From Juglans regia (Eukaryota > Streptophyta > Magnoliopsida > Fagales > Juglandaceae): a stretch of 64,000 bases of DNA. Shown piece after piece: positions 1 through 11,128 of this stretch; the first letter of the stretch is position 1; each line of letters starts with the position of its first letter. The stretch covers positions 25,934,558 through 25,998,557 of the forward strand of contig NC_049916.1 of assembly GCF_001411555.2 (NCBI RefSeq), written 5' to 3'. The notes beneath the pieces were generated by a model. The model had not been told where the DNA came from. It saw only the letters and a program-made list of their open reading frames with translations, and did not search any database. The position numbers and the translations under genes were made by a program.

Positions 1-801
1 AACATAAGGAATTTCCCATGGTTCGATTTGAGGTTCTGGACATGGCTTTTGAATCACTGGGACATCAAGAAATCCGGCCCTGCCGTGAGTGCTAATTTGC
101 TTTAGACAAATTGAGCATATATACACGCCACACACCATTGTAAAGACGAAGACGATCATCCTAAGCACCAATGTAGATTTCTTGGGGGTCTTTATTGCAA
201 TAATATCCTGTAATTTACCAACTGACTGATGTTAAAAAGCTTATCCACGTAGCAAGAGAGAAAGTACGAGAATCGACCAAATTGGATCAACAAAAGCCTG
301 AAATTGACAACCCCGCCTGACTGAGTACCCAGACGTTAAATCATCACAGGAATATATGACATGGGTCTAAATGCCTTGCTTCTAGGAACAACAATTCAAA
401 CATGATTGAGCTAAAGATAGGGCAAATTGATTCCGTACAAATAAGAAAACAAAATACCCATAAAGGCTTAGTTTGTTGCAGAAGAGAAGAAGATATATCA
501 TAAAAATTCAGCTTGCTTCAGCTTGAAATTCATTGATAAAAGCAAAAGCCGAAAACATAGGAAATAAAAACAAAAAAAAAAAAAAAAATGTTTGACTACC
601 CAACACATGGATCGGACAGTTCACATGCTTCCCATTAAAAACAATCAGAACACAAGGAATCTTATGCCGAGTATTCTATTATCACCAAATTAAGCAAAAC
701 AAAGAGACATGCAATTCACTACAAAAATATAAATGTATTAAAGACAATATTGCCATAATGAAAATACTGACCTTGATGAAGGAAAACGGATTGCCAGCCA
801 T
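1..801 (-). CDS. Membrane-anchored sulfotransferase-like protein (P-loop NTPase superfamily), 5' part only
   Basis: Two coding exons on the minus strand are visible: 801-772 (MAGNPFSFIK, donor GTCAGT) and 207-1 (acceptor TTACAG), joined in phase 0 and giving 79 residues before the window edge. Residues about 20-47 form one hydrophobic segment after a Lys-rich stretch, which suggests a type II, probably Golgi, membrane anchor. The following text, ending CPEPQIEPWEIPYV, matches what I recall of the N-terminus of plant sulfotransferase-like proteins such as Arabidopsis At2g15730, in which a Cys-rich stretch and a P-loop sulfotransferase domain follow. The catalytic domain is outside the window, so the function rests on N-terminal resemblance alone. 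A CT/GA microsatellite lies about 220 bases upstream of the ATG. The start was chosen as the only ATG that opens this frame next to a good donor. Confidence 0.72.
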
Positions 802-1017
802 TGTATTGAAGCTCAAGGAAGCGGAAGAAAAGGCATTTGGCAGCTCCTTTCTCCTTTATTATTCTACGGCTTTATCTCTCATTTTTGCCCATAAAATGAA
901 AGCCTGAAAAAACAAGAAAAAGAAAATACAAGAGAGATAGAGAGAGGTGTTTGATAGGTATGAGTATCTTCTCGTGTGCAGAACAAAATGATTAGATGCT
1001 TCGACCGTTGCACGTTC

Positions 1018-1051
1018 TCTCCCTCTCTCTCTCTCTCTCTCTCACTCACTC
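1018..1051. repeat. CT/GA microsatellite
   Basis: An almost pure CT run reads as GA on the minus strand. It lies upstream of the sulfotransferase-like gene, where it would fall in the promoter or 5' leader. Confidence 0.85.
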
Positions 1052-1934
1052 ATCTATTCTCTCAGAATTCACACCGACTGCGCGCAATCTAAGCCTCGGT
1101 AATTTTTTTTTACCCTAAGCGTCGGTAATTTGGCATGCGAAATGATTAAACACTCCGATGAATACGTATTTTTATAATAAAAAATTATATTCAATATCCT
1201 CACAATATATATCAAACATTATATTTATTTTTATAAAATAAATAAAAATATATTTTTATAAAATAAATAATAGAACTATTTTATAAAATATCTTATAATT
1301 TTATAAAAATATTCTCATTTTACAATACAATATATATGCGTTAAGAAATTAGAAATGTGCAGTGAAATATATTGTGCGCCTGTCGTTAGTAATTTGGTAT
1401 ACGGTTCGAACCAACACGCGCGGAGAGGAAAGAGAAAAGGAAATGAGATAGATCATTGAACGGCGTCGTTCTGAATGGGCTGCCCTACATTTCCCCACTG
1501 AAACGGTACGGCGTTGACTGATTATTTTGAAGTTAATTGCTTCGCACATAAAGCTCTTTAATCAATTGTTTAGTTACAACCCCAACCCTATGTTTCCTTG
1601 ACCTTTTGGTTTTGCTTCCTCTACAATTTTCCCATCATCCCTTATGTTTCTTTCAATAATTGAATCCTTCATCGTTTCAAAAAAAAAAATTTTGAATCCT
1701 TCATATGGGCCATGGGTCAACGGCCCATTATCCATTCTAGAGTTTCTTCAGATTCCTAAGGTTGTTTTCTCTTCATCCATTACTCTATTTATGGTTCACT
1801 TTTTTGAACATTGTACTCGGGCTGACTCTCTTATCCCTTTGATATGGGCCCTTTCGGGGCCATTGGCCCAAACAAAATTAATGGCATTTGACAGAACTCG
1901 ATGCATCCGAGTGGCTAAAATATAAATCGTTTAC

Positions 1935-2205
1935 TTTTTTTAGTCACGTAATGATTGCAATTTGCTTGTGTTTTTTTTTTTTATCGTTTTGTTTTTAAAA
2001 ACTTTTCAATTTATTTTATCTCATCACATTTAATTATTATATTTTTTTTTAAATTCTCATATAAAATAAAATAAATAATTTAATTTTTTTAAATCTTAAA
2101 ATAAAAATAATATTAAAAAAATATATTCTAAAAATAATTTTTTTAATTTTTTAATTTTAATCTCAACTCTTTTCATTTCAATTACGAAAACAAACGAGAC
2201 GACCT
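1935..2205. mobile_element. AT-rich MITE-like element, family 1 copy A
   Basis: This block shares an ordered set of words with 9650-9840 and 32680-32866: ATCTCATCA, AATTCTCATA, AATAAATAATTTAATTTTT, AAATCTTAAAATAA and TAATATTAAAA. The copies are diverged and nearly palindromic in composition, as expected of a non-autonomous DNA element. Exact ends were not resolved. Confidence 0.5.
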
Positions 2206-4133
2206 CAAGCGAAGTTCAACTTTAGATCAATTACTTATAGTTATATTCTATTTATCATAGATATTGGTTTATTGATAAAAGACTTACTTCCGTATAATTT
2301 GACAGGTAAGAAGTCGTAAATTTAAATTTTAATAATTACAAATTTACAATTATGAAAATATGATATTAATGTACATTATCCCTACTCACCGACTTCGCAC
2401 TTGGAGCTAAAATTTGTCTTTAGTTGGGCGTACGACTCCCCATCATTTAGGTCCCATGCAAGGGGTTTCAAATAAGCAAAGCACTATAACATACAATTAT
2501 GGTTAAAGCAAGTCCCTTCTGCTTGTGCACTCTTCGTCCCCTACCGTGTTCTGTTTGTTATTCCCATCTTCAAACTCTCTCTTTTCAAGCCAATGAAAAA
2601 TGCCCAGTGTCCCAAAAGCTGTATCTTCTTCCTACGAAAGACCCATACCCGAGTTCCGAGTTCCACCATTACAATTTTTGATCTTGAAATCCCTGCTTTG
2701 CAATCTCATCTTTGACTTCGTATCTACATGAGTTCCTTCAATTTTTCGCTCCAAAATCATATACATCTGACTCCCAAAAACCCAGCTCTAAGTTTAGGCA
2801 TACCTTTTTATTATTATTATTATTATTCATCCATGTCCATCTAAAGCACCAGACCTATATGAAATCCACCATTAATATTTAGGTGATTAAACTCTATACC
2901 CAAGTCACTTATTTAGAACGCCTACTTCTTTTTGGCTTGAATTGCCCATTTTCAGAAATTGAATCGAGTTGTGCAGTTTTATGATTTCAAACCAGAAGTG
3001 GAGTTCTAAATCGGAAGATAAATGGAAATTTTTTTAATTTTATTTTATTCTATTTTTTGTAATTTGGAGGTTACCACCTTACCCAGTGTAGACTGCTTCT
3101 CACAGTTGAACTTCAAACCAAAATGAACTCAAAATTAGAACTTTAATGGATCTGTTAGCTGAATTTTGACGCAGAACGAAAAATGCAGTAACCAAAATGG
3201 CGGTTTGGAGCTTTTAGGGGAAAATGAAAGATTTGTCCTTCCCTAACCATGGAGATTAAACAAGAGTCACTCTTCAAAACACTAGAAGAAATAGGTGTAG
3301 GGCGAATCAAGAATTTCTTAAATGTTTCGGACCGTACCCTGTCCTTCCTCTTTTACGCTGTTAGATTTTTGGTGTTCTGAACACTACATCATCTTCGCTT
3401 TCCACCCTGCATAATGGGGAAAAAAAACAGGGACAGCAAAAACAGAGACGACAAAATGGCAGAAAGTTATGCTATTACGAATAACACTACAGTTTCTGAC
3501 AAATTTTCTTTGAAACAGGAGATAACTTGACAGATATAAATTTTAAATAGATCTTTTATAAAATAATAAATCTTATTAATAAATAATAATTTTTTTTATA
3601 ATTTTTTAAAATATAATCTATTTTTTTTATAAAAATTGATATAAAACTTTGTTTATTTAAAACTTATTCAAATCATTTCTCTAACTTGATTGTTGGCCAT
3701 GCGGATCGACCCCTTTATAATACGACAGAAAATCCCAGCTACCAGCGATTCCAGCCCCAACAACATTTTCACCTGAATTTCCAGGTTTGACTCCAAAACT
3801 CCGATTCTAATGTTGTTTTTCCTCTTTCTTTTCGAATGAAGGTTCAAATTATTATAATCTTACTGCTATTTTCACAGAATGGCAAAATATATTGACAGAT
3901 CTACCAATCTTATCTAGCCCTCCCATTTTGCAATGCAGACTGACGGGTATGAACTGCAGTTAGGCGACGATGCGATTCCACGTCAAAAGAAAACGGCAAA
4001 AAATGGAAGTAGCTCAAACAAGACCATATTATATATGTACCTAATCCCACTGCTAACTTCTTATTGGAAACCCTAAATATCGTCGAGTTTGTTGTTCCGA
4101 TCAACACCTCGTACTAACTACATACTTACACGA

Positions 4134-5048
4134 ATGGAATCATCAAGAAACGATGAGATAACCCACGAGTTCTTCCCCTTCTTCAAAGTTTTCAAAGATG
4201 GTCGTGTGGAAAGATTCATGCTTTCTGATACCCAGAAAGTCCCTCCTTCTGATGACCCACGCACTGGCGTTCGATCCAAAGATGTAGTCATCTCGTCCGA
4301 ACCCCAAGTCTCTGCGCGTATTTTCTTGCCCCAAATACCCGAACCGAACAAGAAGCTACCTCTCCTTGTTTACATCCATGGAGGAGGGTTTTCCATTGAA
4401 TCCGCTTTCAATCCTGGTTACCACAAGTTTGTCAGCGCTCTCTCGGCCAAAGCCTCAGCCATAGCCGTCTCGGTGGAGTATAGGCTAGCCCCCGAGCACC
4501 CGATACCGGCGTGTTACGAGGATTCGTGGGCCGCGCTTCAGTGGGTGGCATCCCATGCAAATGGAGATGGTCCCGATCCGTGGTTGAATAACCATGCGGA
4601 CTTCCGGCGGGTTTTTTTGGCGGGCGACAGTGCCGGGGCAAACATTTCGCATCAACTGGTCGTTCGTCTCGGGTCATGCGGTTTGCCCGGTGTAAAACTG
4701 TCTGGGATGGCTTTGGTGCACCCGTACTTTGGAGGTACGGAGGATGACAAGATGTGGCTGTACATGTTTCCGGAGAATAGAGGTCCGGAGGATCCTAGGC
4801 TGAAACCAGCCGCAGAGGATCTAACCGGGCTAGGATGTGAGAGGGTGCTGATTTTTGTGGCTGCAGAAGACCATTTAAGAGAGAGGGGGACGGGTTACCA
4901 TGAAGACTTGAAGAAAAGTGGGTGGAAAGGAACGGTGGAGATCGTGGAACATGAGGAGGAGGACCACGTGTTCCATCTGAGAAAGCCCAACTGCGAGAAA
5001 GCTTTAGATCTCGTGGACAGGTTGGCTTCCTTCGTCAAGCAAGGCTAG
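4134..5048 (+). CDS. CXE-type carboxylesterase (alpha/beta hydrolase), intronless
   Basis: A single-exon gene encodes 304 residues from the ATG at 4134. An in-frame ATG at 4089 would add 15 residues unlike the family, and MESSRNDEITHEFFPFFKV is the usual start. Plant CXE landmarks are complete: oxyanion-hole HGGG at residues 82-85, the YRLAPEHP block at 116-123, nucleophile elbow GDSAG at 164-168 (Ser166), Asp246 in AAEDHL and His278 in DHVFHL. The length fits the family (about 300-350). Such enzymes hydrolyse small esters, and relatives include 2-hydroxyisoflavanone dehydratase-like and tuliposide-converting enzymes; the substrate cannot be told from sequence. No transit peptide is seen, so a cytosolic location is likely. 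It is the first of three CXE genes within 5.2 kb. A poly(A) signal follows at 5331. Confidence 0.93.
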   Translation: MESSRNDEITHEFFPFFKVFKDGRVERFMLSDTQKVPPSDDPRTGVRSKDVVISSEPQVSARIFLPQIPEPNKKLPLLVYIHGGGFSIESAFNPGYHKFVSALSAKASAIAVSVEYRLAPEHPIPACYEDSWAALQWVASHANGDGPDPWLNNHADFRRVFLAGDSAGANISHQLVVRLGSCGLPGVKLSGMALVHPYFGGTEDDKMWLYMFPENRGPEDPRLKPAAEDLTGLGCERVLIFVAAEDHLRERGTGYHEDLKKSGWKGTVEIVEHEEEDHVFHLRKPNCEKALDLVDRLASFVKQG

Positions 5049-6050
5049 GAGCATGTAAAATTTTATTGGAAAAAAACTTATGGATTTTATGAGATTTGTA
5101 AAATAGTGGGACTTATTATAAGTATCTATCAGAAGTATGTCTATATTTAGAGAGTTTTTTTGGAGATGTTTTTATCGAAGGAGAGTATAAAATCTTACTA
5201 CCACTTTGGCCTCTTGTAATTTTTTTCGAGGATTTGATTGTGTCTTTTTTTTTTCTTTTTGGTTTTTATTGTAGTCCTTAGGTGTCGTGATGTAATCACG
5301 ATTTTCCTCTGTCATAAATGAGGACTTATCAATAAAATTGAGATACCATCATCTTTTTAAAAAAAAAAAATATATGAATTCTCTTTTTATTAATTATAGA
5401 CTCATGTCAGCTAAAAACCTAGTGGTTTTGATGGATGATTGAATGTATGCTTTGTTTTGAGAGGGGGTTGGGTATGTATTAAGAAAAAATATAAACAAGT
5501 TCTTCTGCTTGAATTTAAGAGTCTCAAAGTGTGAGAAAAATAGATATCTATATAAAACAAGCATTAATACTTATAGTTTCTCATGTCAAATTTTCGATCC
5601 CAATATATATTTATCTCTCACCTAAAGAAATTAAGAATTTAAGATTGTGTTTTGAGCATAATATATCAGTTACTAACTTCAAGTTATAATATGGCATCTC
5701 ATTGAATGGAAGGATATATTAATTATAATTTATATCACTAAACAGAGAGTTGAAACACCTTTTGAACTTGAAAAATGTGAGAATTGGTGGCTTTTATTTA
5801 TTGCATGTGATTATGATATATTAAGAACTTGATTTCATTTCACTACTATTATTTTTCATCTCATTTTATTTGGAACCAAAAGTGACCTTAAACAGGCGTT
5901 CTATTCAATGTCCAATGTTATAAACGTGTAAATAAATATAAATCCTCACCGAACGTGAAAGTCCGCTAGCATCCAAAGGAAGGCACTTTAGCCTATTTAT
6001 TTGTCTATCATCTCAGAAGTCTTGTTCGAAGAAAATTCGAAGGGTGGAAA
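5049..6050. other. Spacer between two carboxylesterases
   Basis: It holds the 3' untranslated part of the first CXE gene and the upstream region of the second. It is AT-rich and I see no other gene. The motif TTCTGCTTGAATTTAAGAGTC followed by GAGAAAAATAGA near 5500 resembles the tandem 105-base units at 35997-36206. Confidence 0.55.
5331..5336 (+). terminator. Likely poly(A) signal of the first carboxylesterase
   Basis: An AATAAA hexamer lies 283 bases after the stop codon, after a T-rich stretch and a TTGTAAT/TGTAAT run, which is the usual arrangement of a plant 3' end. The actual cleavage site is not known. Confidence 0.45.
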
Positions 6051-7253
6051 ATGAATCAGCCCCTCTCTTTATCTCTCTCTTCCTCCCTCTCTTTATCTCT
6101 GATTCCCTCCAAGTTTTGTATACCCCGGAGGAGACCCGGCGTTCTCCACTCGAATGCGCATGCTTCGTCTGCTCTATCTCTATCCAACCCTGTCCTTTTC
6201 AGATCTTCCATAAACCAGAGAAAAGCAAGTCATATCGTAGTTTCTTCTCCTTCTTCTTCTTCTCCTCGTCCTCGTTCTTCTTCCCTTGATATCGATGCAA
6301 GCAGCAGTGACATTGCAGTTGACTACTCTCCCTTTATTAAAATCTACAAAGATGGTCGAGTAGAGCGAATGGTAGGCACGGAGGTCGTTCCTCCATCCCT
6401 CGATCGCCAAACAGGGGTTGAATCCAAAGACGTCGTTATCTCCCCAGAAACAGGCGTGTCTGCCAGGCTTTACAGACCCAATACCACCAGCCAGACCCGG
6501 AAAAAACTTCCTCTCCTTGTTTATTTTCATGGTGGAGGCTTTTGCGTCGACACTGCTTTCTCTCCCCGATACCATAGGTACCTTAACTCCCTCGTTGCCG
6601 AAGCCAATGTTGTTGCTGTCTCTGTCGACTATAGGAGGGCCCCAGAACACCCTGTTCCTGTTGCTTACGACGATTCATGGGATGTGCTTAAATGGGTTGC
6701 GTCCCATGTTGGTGGTAAGGGTCCAGATGAATGGCTAAAAAACCAGCTTGTAGATTTTGGAAGAGTGGTTTTTGCCGGGGACAGCGCTGGGGCTACTATT
6801 GCGCACCACATGGGCTTGAGAGTAGGCGCAGAAGGATTGAGTGGTGTCAAGCTCCAAGGGATTGTGTTAGTTCATCCATATTTCTGGGGCAAAGAACCAA
6901 TTGGTGGCGAAGTGGCCGAGGCTGAGAAGAAAGCAAAAATCGATGCTTTGTGGCGTTTTATTTTCCCAGCGACAAGTGGGTGCGATGACCCGAACATAAA
7001 TCCAGCTACGGATCCCAAACTGGGGAGCTTGGGATGTGGGAAAGTGCTGGTTTGTGTTGCGGAGGAGGATTTGTTGAGGGATAGAGGGTTGTATTACCGT
7101 GAATTACTGGAGAATAGTGAGTGGGGAGGGGTTGTTGAGGTCATGGAGACATCGGGGGAGGGCCATGTGTTCCATTTGGACAACCCAGATGGTGAAAATG
7201 CTGTGGCTATGCTCGACCGGATTGTTTCTTTCATCAATTGGCGCGAGCCCTGA
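6051..7253 (+). CDS. CXE-type carboxylesterase with long N-terminal extension (possible plastid form)
   Basis: The intronless frame encodes 400 residues. The CXE body starts near residue 90 (DYSPFIKIYKDGRVER) and has HGGG 160-163, YRRAPEHP 194-201, GDSAG 243-247 (Ser245), Asp340 in AEEDLL and His372 in GHVFHL, so all catalytic parts are present. The first 85 or so residues are Ser/Leu-rich, carry several Arg/Lys and almost no acidic residues until residue 80, and are absent from both neighbouring copies. This composition suggests a chloroplast transit peptide, by analogy with plastid tuliposide-converting enzymes of this family. The next in-frame ATG lies inside the catalytic domain start (MVGTEV, residue 107), so the long form is the only one that keeps the whole domain. 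An insert GGEVAEAEKKAKID at 285-298 is also missing from the neighbours. Substrate unknown. Confidence 0.9.
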   Translation: MNQPLSLSLSSSLSLSLIPSKFCIPRRRPGVLHSNAHASSALSLSNPVLFRSSINQRKASHIVVSSPSSSSPRPRSSSLDIDASSSDIAVDYSPFIKIYKDGRVERMVGTEVVPPSLDRQTGVESKDVVISPETGVSARLYRPNTTSQTRKKLPLLVYFHGGGFCVDTAFSPRYHRYLNSLVAEANVVAVSVDYRRAPEHPVPVAYDDSWDVLKWVASHVGGKGPDEWLKNQLVDFGRVVFAGDSAGATIAHHMGLRVGAEGLSGVKLQGIVLVHPYFWGKEPIGGEVAEAEKKAKIDALWRFIFPATSGCDDPNINPATDPKLGSLGCGKVLVCVAEEDLLRDRGLYYRELLENSEWGGVVEVMETSGEGHVFHLDNPDGENAVAMLDRIVSFINWREP

Positions 7254-8321
7254 GAGACACAGAAACAACATTGGTTGCAGTACCAGAAAATTGGGTCCAT
7301 TTGGCTTTGGGTCATGTGCACCCATATGCATGCAAGGGTCGTTGTTTGGTATTTGATTGATATTGAAAGTATATGGTATCTATTCGACTATTCAGCCTGA
7401 TTGAATGTATAGTGCCTACTAGTCACTCTCCTAAAAGCAAATTGAGCACGTAGTCCTAATAGCAGTTTATTTCAACCACTGGTTTCTTCCAACTCGACTA
7501 CGACAGATAATCTCAATAAAAGATTATTTAGAAAATTATTATAGTTATAAAGATATTCTATAAAAATAAATTGATAAATTTACATAATTTAATGTAATAC
7601 GTTAGATCTACTTACAATAATAATAACTTTAAAATTTAACATATCACATCAAGATATAATACTTTTATAAATGACTAAACATTTCTTCATTCACATTGAG
7701 CTGATCATGCATTGACTAAGTACCCAATATAATGTCACAAAACTACAAAACCCTTTTCGCATTTACGATTATATTAGATTAATTGAATGGACCGACAGAA
7801 GAAAGAAACGTAATTACGTTGAATCCTTTTATTCGCTCGAATCTTTTTTGTTCGATCTCAAGCTAGTTTGCTCACTCTTTTGTTTGATCTCTTCTCCTCC
7901 CATATTTTATTGTATTCATTTGGCCATCTGAAAATTATCACTCAGATGATCTTCTTGATGTAGTACTATTATATGATGCCACATAATTTATTAAAATGTC
8001 ATTTTGATTTTTTTTTTTAATTTTTATAAACTATGTGTCACAACATGATAATGCCACATCAAGGAGGCCATACGAGCGATAAATTTCATATGGCTCAATA
8101 ATAATCCTCTTTTGCTTTTCTTTTTCCTTGTCCTCTGTCTTTTATCAGCGATCGACTAAAGTATTGCATTAGACCTTAATTCTCGACATCTCAACCCAAA
8201 AAGAGGAAGTACTGATCATAAGAGATCACAAAAATTATATTCATGTAAACTCATTTATTGATACATCAAATAGAACATTAATTGATTCGAAATTCGGAAG
8301 TAATACCGCATGCATGGTTGG
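7254..8321. other. Spacer between convergent carboxylesterase genes
   Basis: The two flanking CXE genes converge here. The region is AT-rich with no supported coding sequence. A minus-strand AATAAA (8254-8259) lies about 63 bases after the stop of the third CXE and is its likely poly(A) signal. Confidence 0.55.
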
Positions 8322-9272
8322 TTAAGTAGCCTTGTCCTGGTTTATGAAAGAAGCCAAGCTCTTCAACAAGGCAAGAGCTTTCTCGCAATTTGGATTGAAC
8401 AAATGAAACACGTGCTTCTCTCCTTCCGTCTCTACTATCTCTATCTCACCTTCCCACCCACTCTTCTTCAACGTCTCACAATAGAGCAAACCCCTCTCTC
8501 TCATATCGTCGTTCTCCGCAAGAAAAATTAGCACCTTAGAGCATCCTAGCCTCGACACCCTCGAATCCTCGGCCGGGTTCACCCTCGGATCATCGAACCC
8601 GCTTGTTGTTGGACAAGAAAAAAGCCACGATCTGTCCTCCACGCCAGTACCGGCGCTTTCTTTCATTGCGAAATAGGGCTGAACCAGACAAGCTCCTGCA
8701 ATTCTTACACCTGCGGCCAAACCTTCAACCCCAGCCCGCGCAGCCACGTTGTGCACAATATTGCCACCTATGCTGTCCCCAACCAGAAAAACTCTCTGAA
8801 AATCTGCATATTCTCTCAGCCAGGCTTCAGGGCCATCACCATTAAAATGGGAAATCACCCACTGAAGTGCAACCCAAGAGTCTTCATAACCAACCGGCAC
8901 CGGGTGTTCTGGGGCCAATCTGTAATCAACGGATACCGCAACGATGCATGCCTCGGCTACGAGAGAGGCAACGTGGTTGTGATACGTTGCGCAGAATGGT
9001 GAGCCCATGAAGAAGCCTCCGCCATGATAATACACCATAACTGGAAGCTGCTTCTGGCCTGGGCTGATGGTGCTTGGGATGTAAACGCGTGCTGTGAGGC
9101 CTGCAACTTGAAAAATTTGAACATCTTTGGTGGAAATCCCATTGTGGGAATTGAGTGATGGAGGGACTATATCGGTACCGAAGTACCTCTCTACTCGTCC
9201 ATCTTTGTATGCGCGGAAATATGGGAGGAATTCGTGTGCAACTTCAGAAGTACTACTTCTCACGGAATCCAT
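8322..9272 (-). CDS. CXE-type carboxylesterase with GDSIG elbow, intronless
   Basis: This minus-strand gene encodes 316 residues and starts MDSVRSSTSEVAHEFLPYF at 9272, in line with family N-termini. Landmarks: HGGG 83-86, YRLAPEHP 117-124, nucleophile elbow GDSIG 165-169 with Ser167, Asp255 in AENDDM and His287 in KHVFHL. Both neighbouring copies have GDSAG, so this one has a bulkier Ile next to the nucleophile, which could alter the acyl pocket. The triad is complete, so activity is expected. It is convergent with the second CXE. The three differ enough in their variable regions (residues 200-240 here) to be old tandem duplicates rather than recent copies. Confidence 0.92.
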   Translation of the reverse strand: MDSVRSSTSEVAHEFLPYFRAYKDGRVERYFGTDIVPPSLNSHNGISTKDVQIFQVAGLTARVYIPSTISPGQKQLPVMVYYHGGGFFMGSPFCATYHNHVASLVAEACIVAVSVDYRLAPEHPVPVGYEDSWVALQWVISHFNGDGPEAWLREYADFQRVFLVGDSIGGNIVHNVAARAGVEGLAAGVRIAGACLVQPYFAMKESAGTGVEDRSWLFSCPTTSGFDDPRVNPAEDSRVSRLGCSKVLIFLAENDDMRERGLLYCETLKKSGWEGEIEIVETEGEKHVFHLFNPNCEKALALLKSLASFINQDKAT

Positions 9273-9649
9273 TGTTGAAGCTCATGTAAGGAGGAGTACA
9301 CAATTTACTAGTCTTATTATAGGAGGGGTTACCCATTAATTAATCGTGTACGCTTTGTTTGCAGAATATTTTTCACGTGAATCACAACTAGTCTATTATC
9401 ATATGAGGGATGGAGGGTGGGATAGGTAAGAGGAAATTAATAACATTTTTTAGGGACTAGATAAGCAAAGAAGAATAGGCTCCAAGAAAAACAATGTGAT
9501 TTGTGGCAACTTTTCAACTTTCAAATGACCTTTCGAATGAAAGATGATATGATCGTAGGTCCATGGATGAATTCGTGTCTAAATTGGTAGACGGCAATGC
9601 GATTACACCCACCAGTTTTTTTTTTTTTTTTTTATTAGAATTAGGACTT

Positions 9650-9840
9650 GTTGGGATACAGAGAGATTGGTTTTATCACATCTCATCATTATAATATTTT
9701 TTAAATTTTCATACGAAATATAATAAACAATTTAATTTTTTCAAATCTTAAAACAATAATAATATTAAAAAATAATATTATAATAATATTTTATTTCACT
9801 CATCTAAAATTATCCCATCTCATCTAACTATCCAAACCAG
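9650..9840. mobile_element. MITE-like element, family 1 copy B
   Basis: It opens with TTGGGATACAGAGAGATTGG and closes with CATCTCATCTAACTATCCAA, an imperfect inverted pair typical of a small DNA element. The middle has the same AATAAACAATTTAATTTTT and TAATATTAAAA words as the other two copies. Confidence 0.6.
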
Positions 9841-10963
9841 CACTTAATCAATAACATATATTTTTAAAATATGACCCAACTTGCATAAATTTTAATAATG
9901 GAGGAATACCTTTTTACATGCGCTAAATGCTGTCCTTATCTAGGAGTAACAGTACTGTAACATACCCTCTAATCTCCTCAGGATGCTGAAATCGATCTCT
10001 ACAGTGTAAAGGATTTTTTATTCGTTGAGATGCAGAGATCAAACGTTTTTTGTGTGTATCGATCGTTAATGTTTTTCATGCGGAGGCCTGCCTGCCTGCG
10101 TACTTCCAAAACTATATACGATTGTTTTTTAGCCGATGCTTTCGCTTTTTCTGATTGAAACGTTTCTTATCATTAAAAGTACTCTTTCGTGAGATAGGCA
10201 GAACTTGTTTAATTGTTGATCTTATCTAACTAGTAGGACCCGAAGCTAAACTTATCAGAAGCTGAGTGCAACTTTTTCTTTTGATCTACTTTCTTTGGGT
10301 TTTGATACTAAAAATGATAAATATTGTTGTTTGTTTTAAGAGTAATTCTAGATGTACTTTTATTTTTATTTATAATTTACTTATTAGACTTATTTTATTA
10401 GTTTTTTTTTAATTTTAAATTTCATAATTTTCGGCTTATTAATAACTGACACGTAGAAAATTAAGTTTTTTGTAAGTTTTTCTTAAATACATTTAATATT
10501 TTCCTTATTTTAAATTTTATCTTTTCAATTATGTTAGCCGATCTATAGCACTTTAATTATATTTCTTTTGAGTGCGATTGACTTATAAAACTATTTAAAA
10601 ATGCCGAAATGGTAAAATTTGAGATGAAAATTATCATCCTTGGTCCTAACTACATGCATGTTGATGAGTAGATACAGAGAATGGAAACTGTGGTAAAGCA
10701 ATGTATTGAACTTGATCCAGAGAGGCCTATACGTATGAGGCCCGTAGAACTGAAGAAGGCCCCTTGTGCTCTGCCCTTCTGGGCTCGGCCTCCTCCCCGC
10801 AAGAGAAACGGCCCATCTTGTTCGGTTAACAAACCTCAAAACAAACAACTCAATTGGATCTGCTAGTGCTAGCCCAGCTTCAGTACCGATAAATACCGGA
10901 TGAAAACATGAGAGAGGTCTTGCAAGAACACAACGATACAATCAATATCATCAAAAAAAAAAA

Positions 10964-11128
10964 AGTAATGCTATGTATAATCGTGAAGTGCATAAATATC
11001 ATATAATTATTGTAAAAAAAAATCAAGTCTATTATTAATTTTTTTTTCATATAGATCACATATTTATTCACTATTTTTAAAGTAATTGTGCGGTACTTAC
11101 ACACTCACAATTATAATTATCATTTTTC
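10964..11128. mobile_element. MITE-like element, family 2 copy A
   Basis: It starts AGTAATGCTATGTATAATCG and contains a central TATTAATTTTTTTTTCAT and TATTTATTCACT, ending near CACTCACAATTATAATTATC. The same layout is found at 28770-28948 and 32991-33165, and in truncated form at 20902-21010. Confidence 0.55.

Larger units (their letters stand above)
802..4133. other. Intergenic region, no supported gene
   Basis: This is the spacer between the minus-strand sulfotransferase-like gene and the first carboxylesterase. It is AT-rich, with a microsatellite near 1030 and a MITE-like block near 1935-2205. Short open frames at 1644-1925 and 2499-2681 show no recognisable domain or splice context. A TATA-like CCCCTTTATAATACG at about 3710 and another AT-rich box near 4025 are possible promoter elements for the downstream gene. 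Confidence 0.6.

Noticed and set aside
1644..1925. 93-codon open frame in the left spacer
   Set aside because: Composition follows the AT-rich background, no domain is recognised, and it abuts a MITE-like block.
6180..6650. 156-codon antisense open frame over the second carboxylesterase
   Set aside because: It is the complement of a well-supported gene; the Arg-rich stretch is just the reverse of Ser codons (TCT/TCC).
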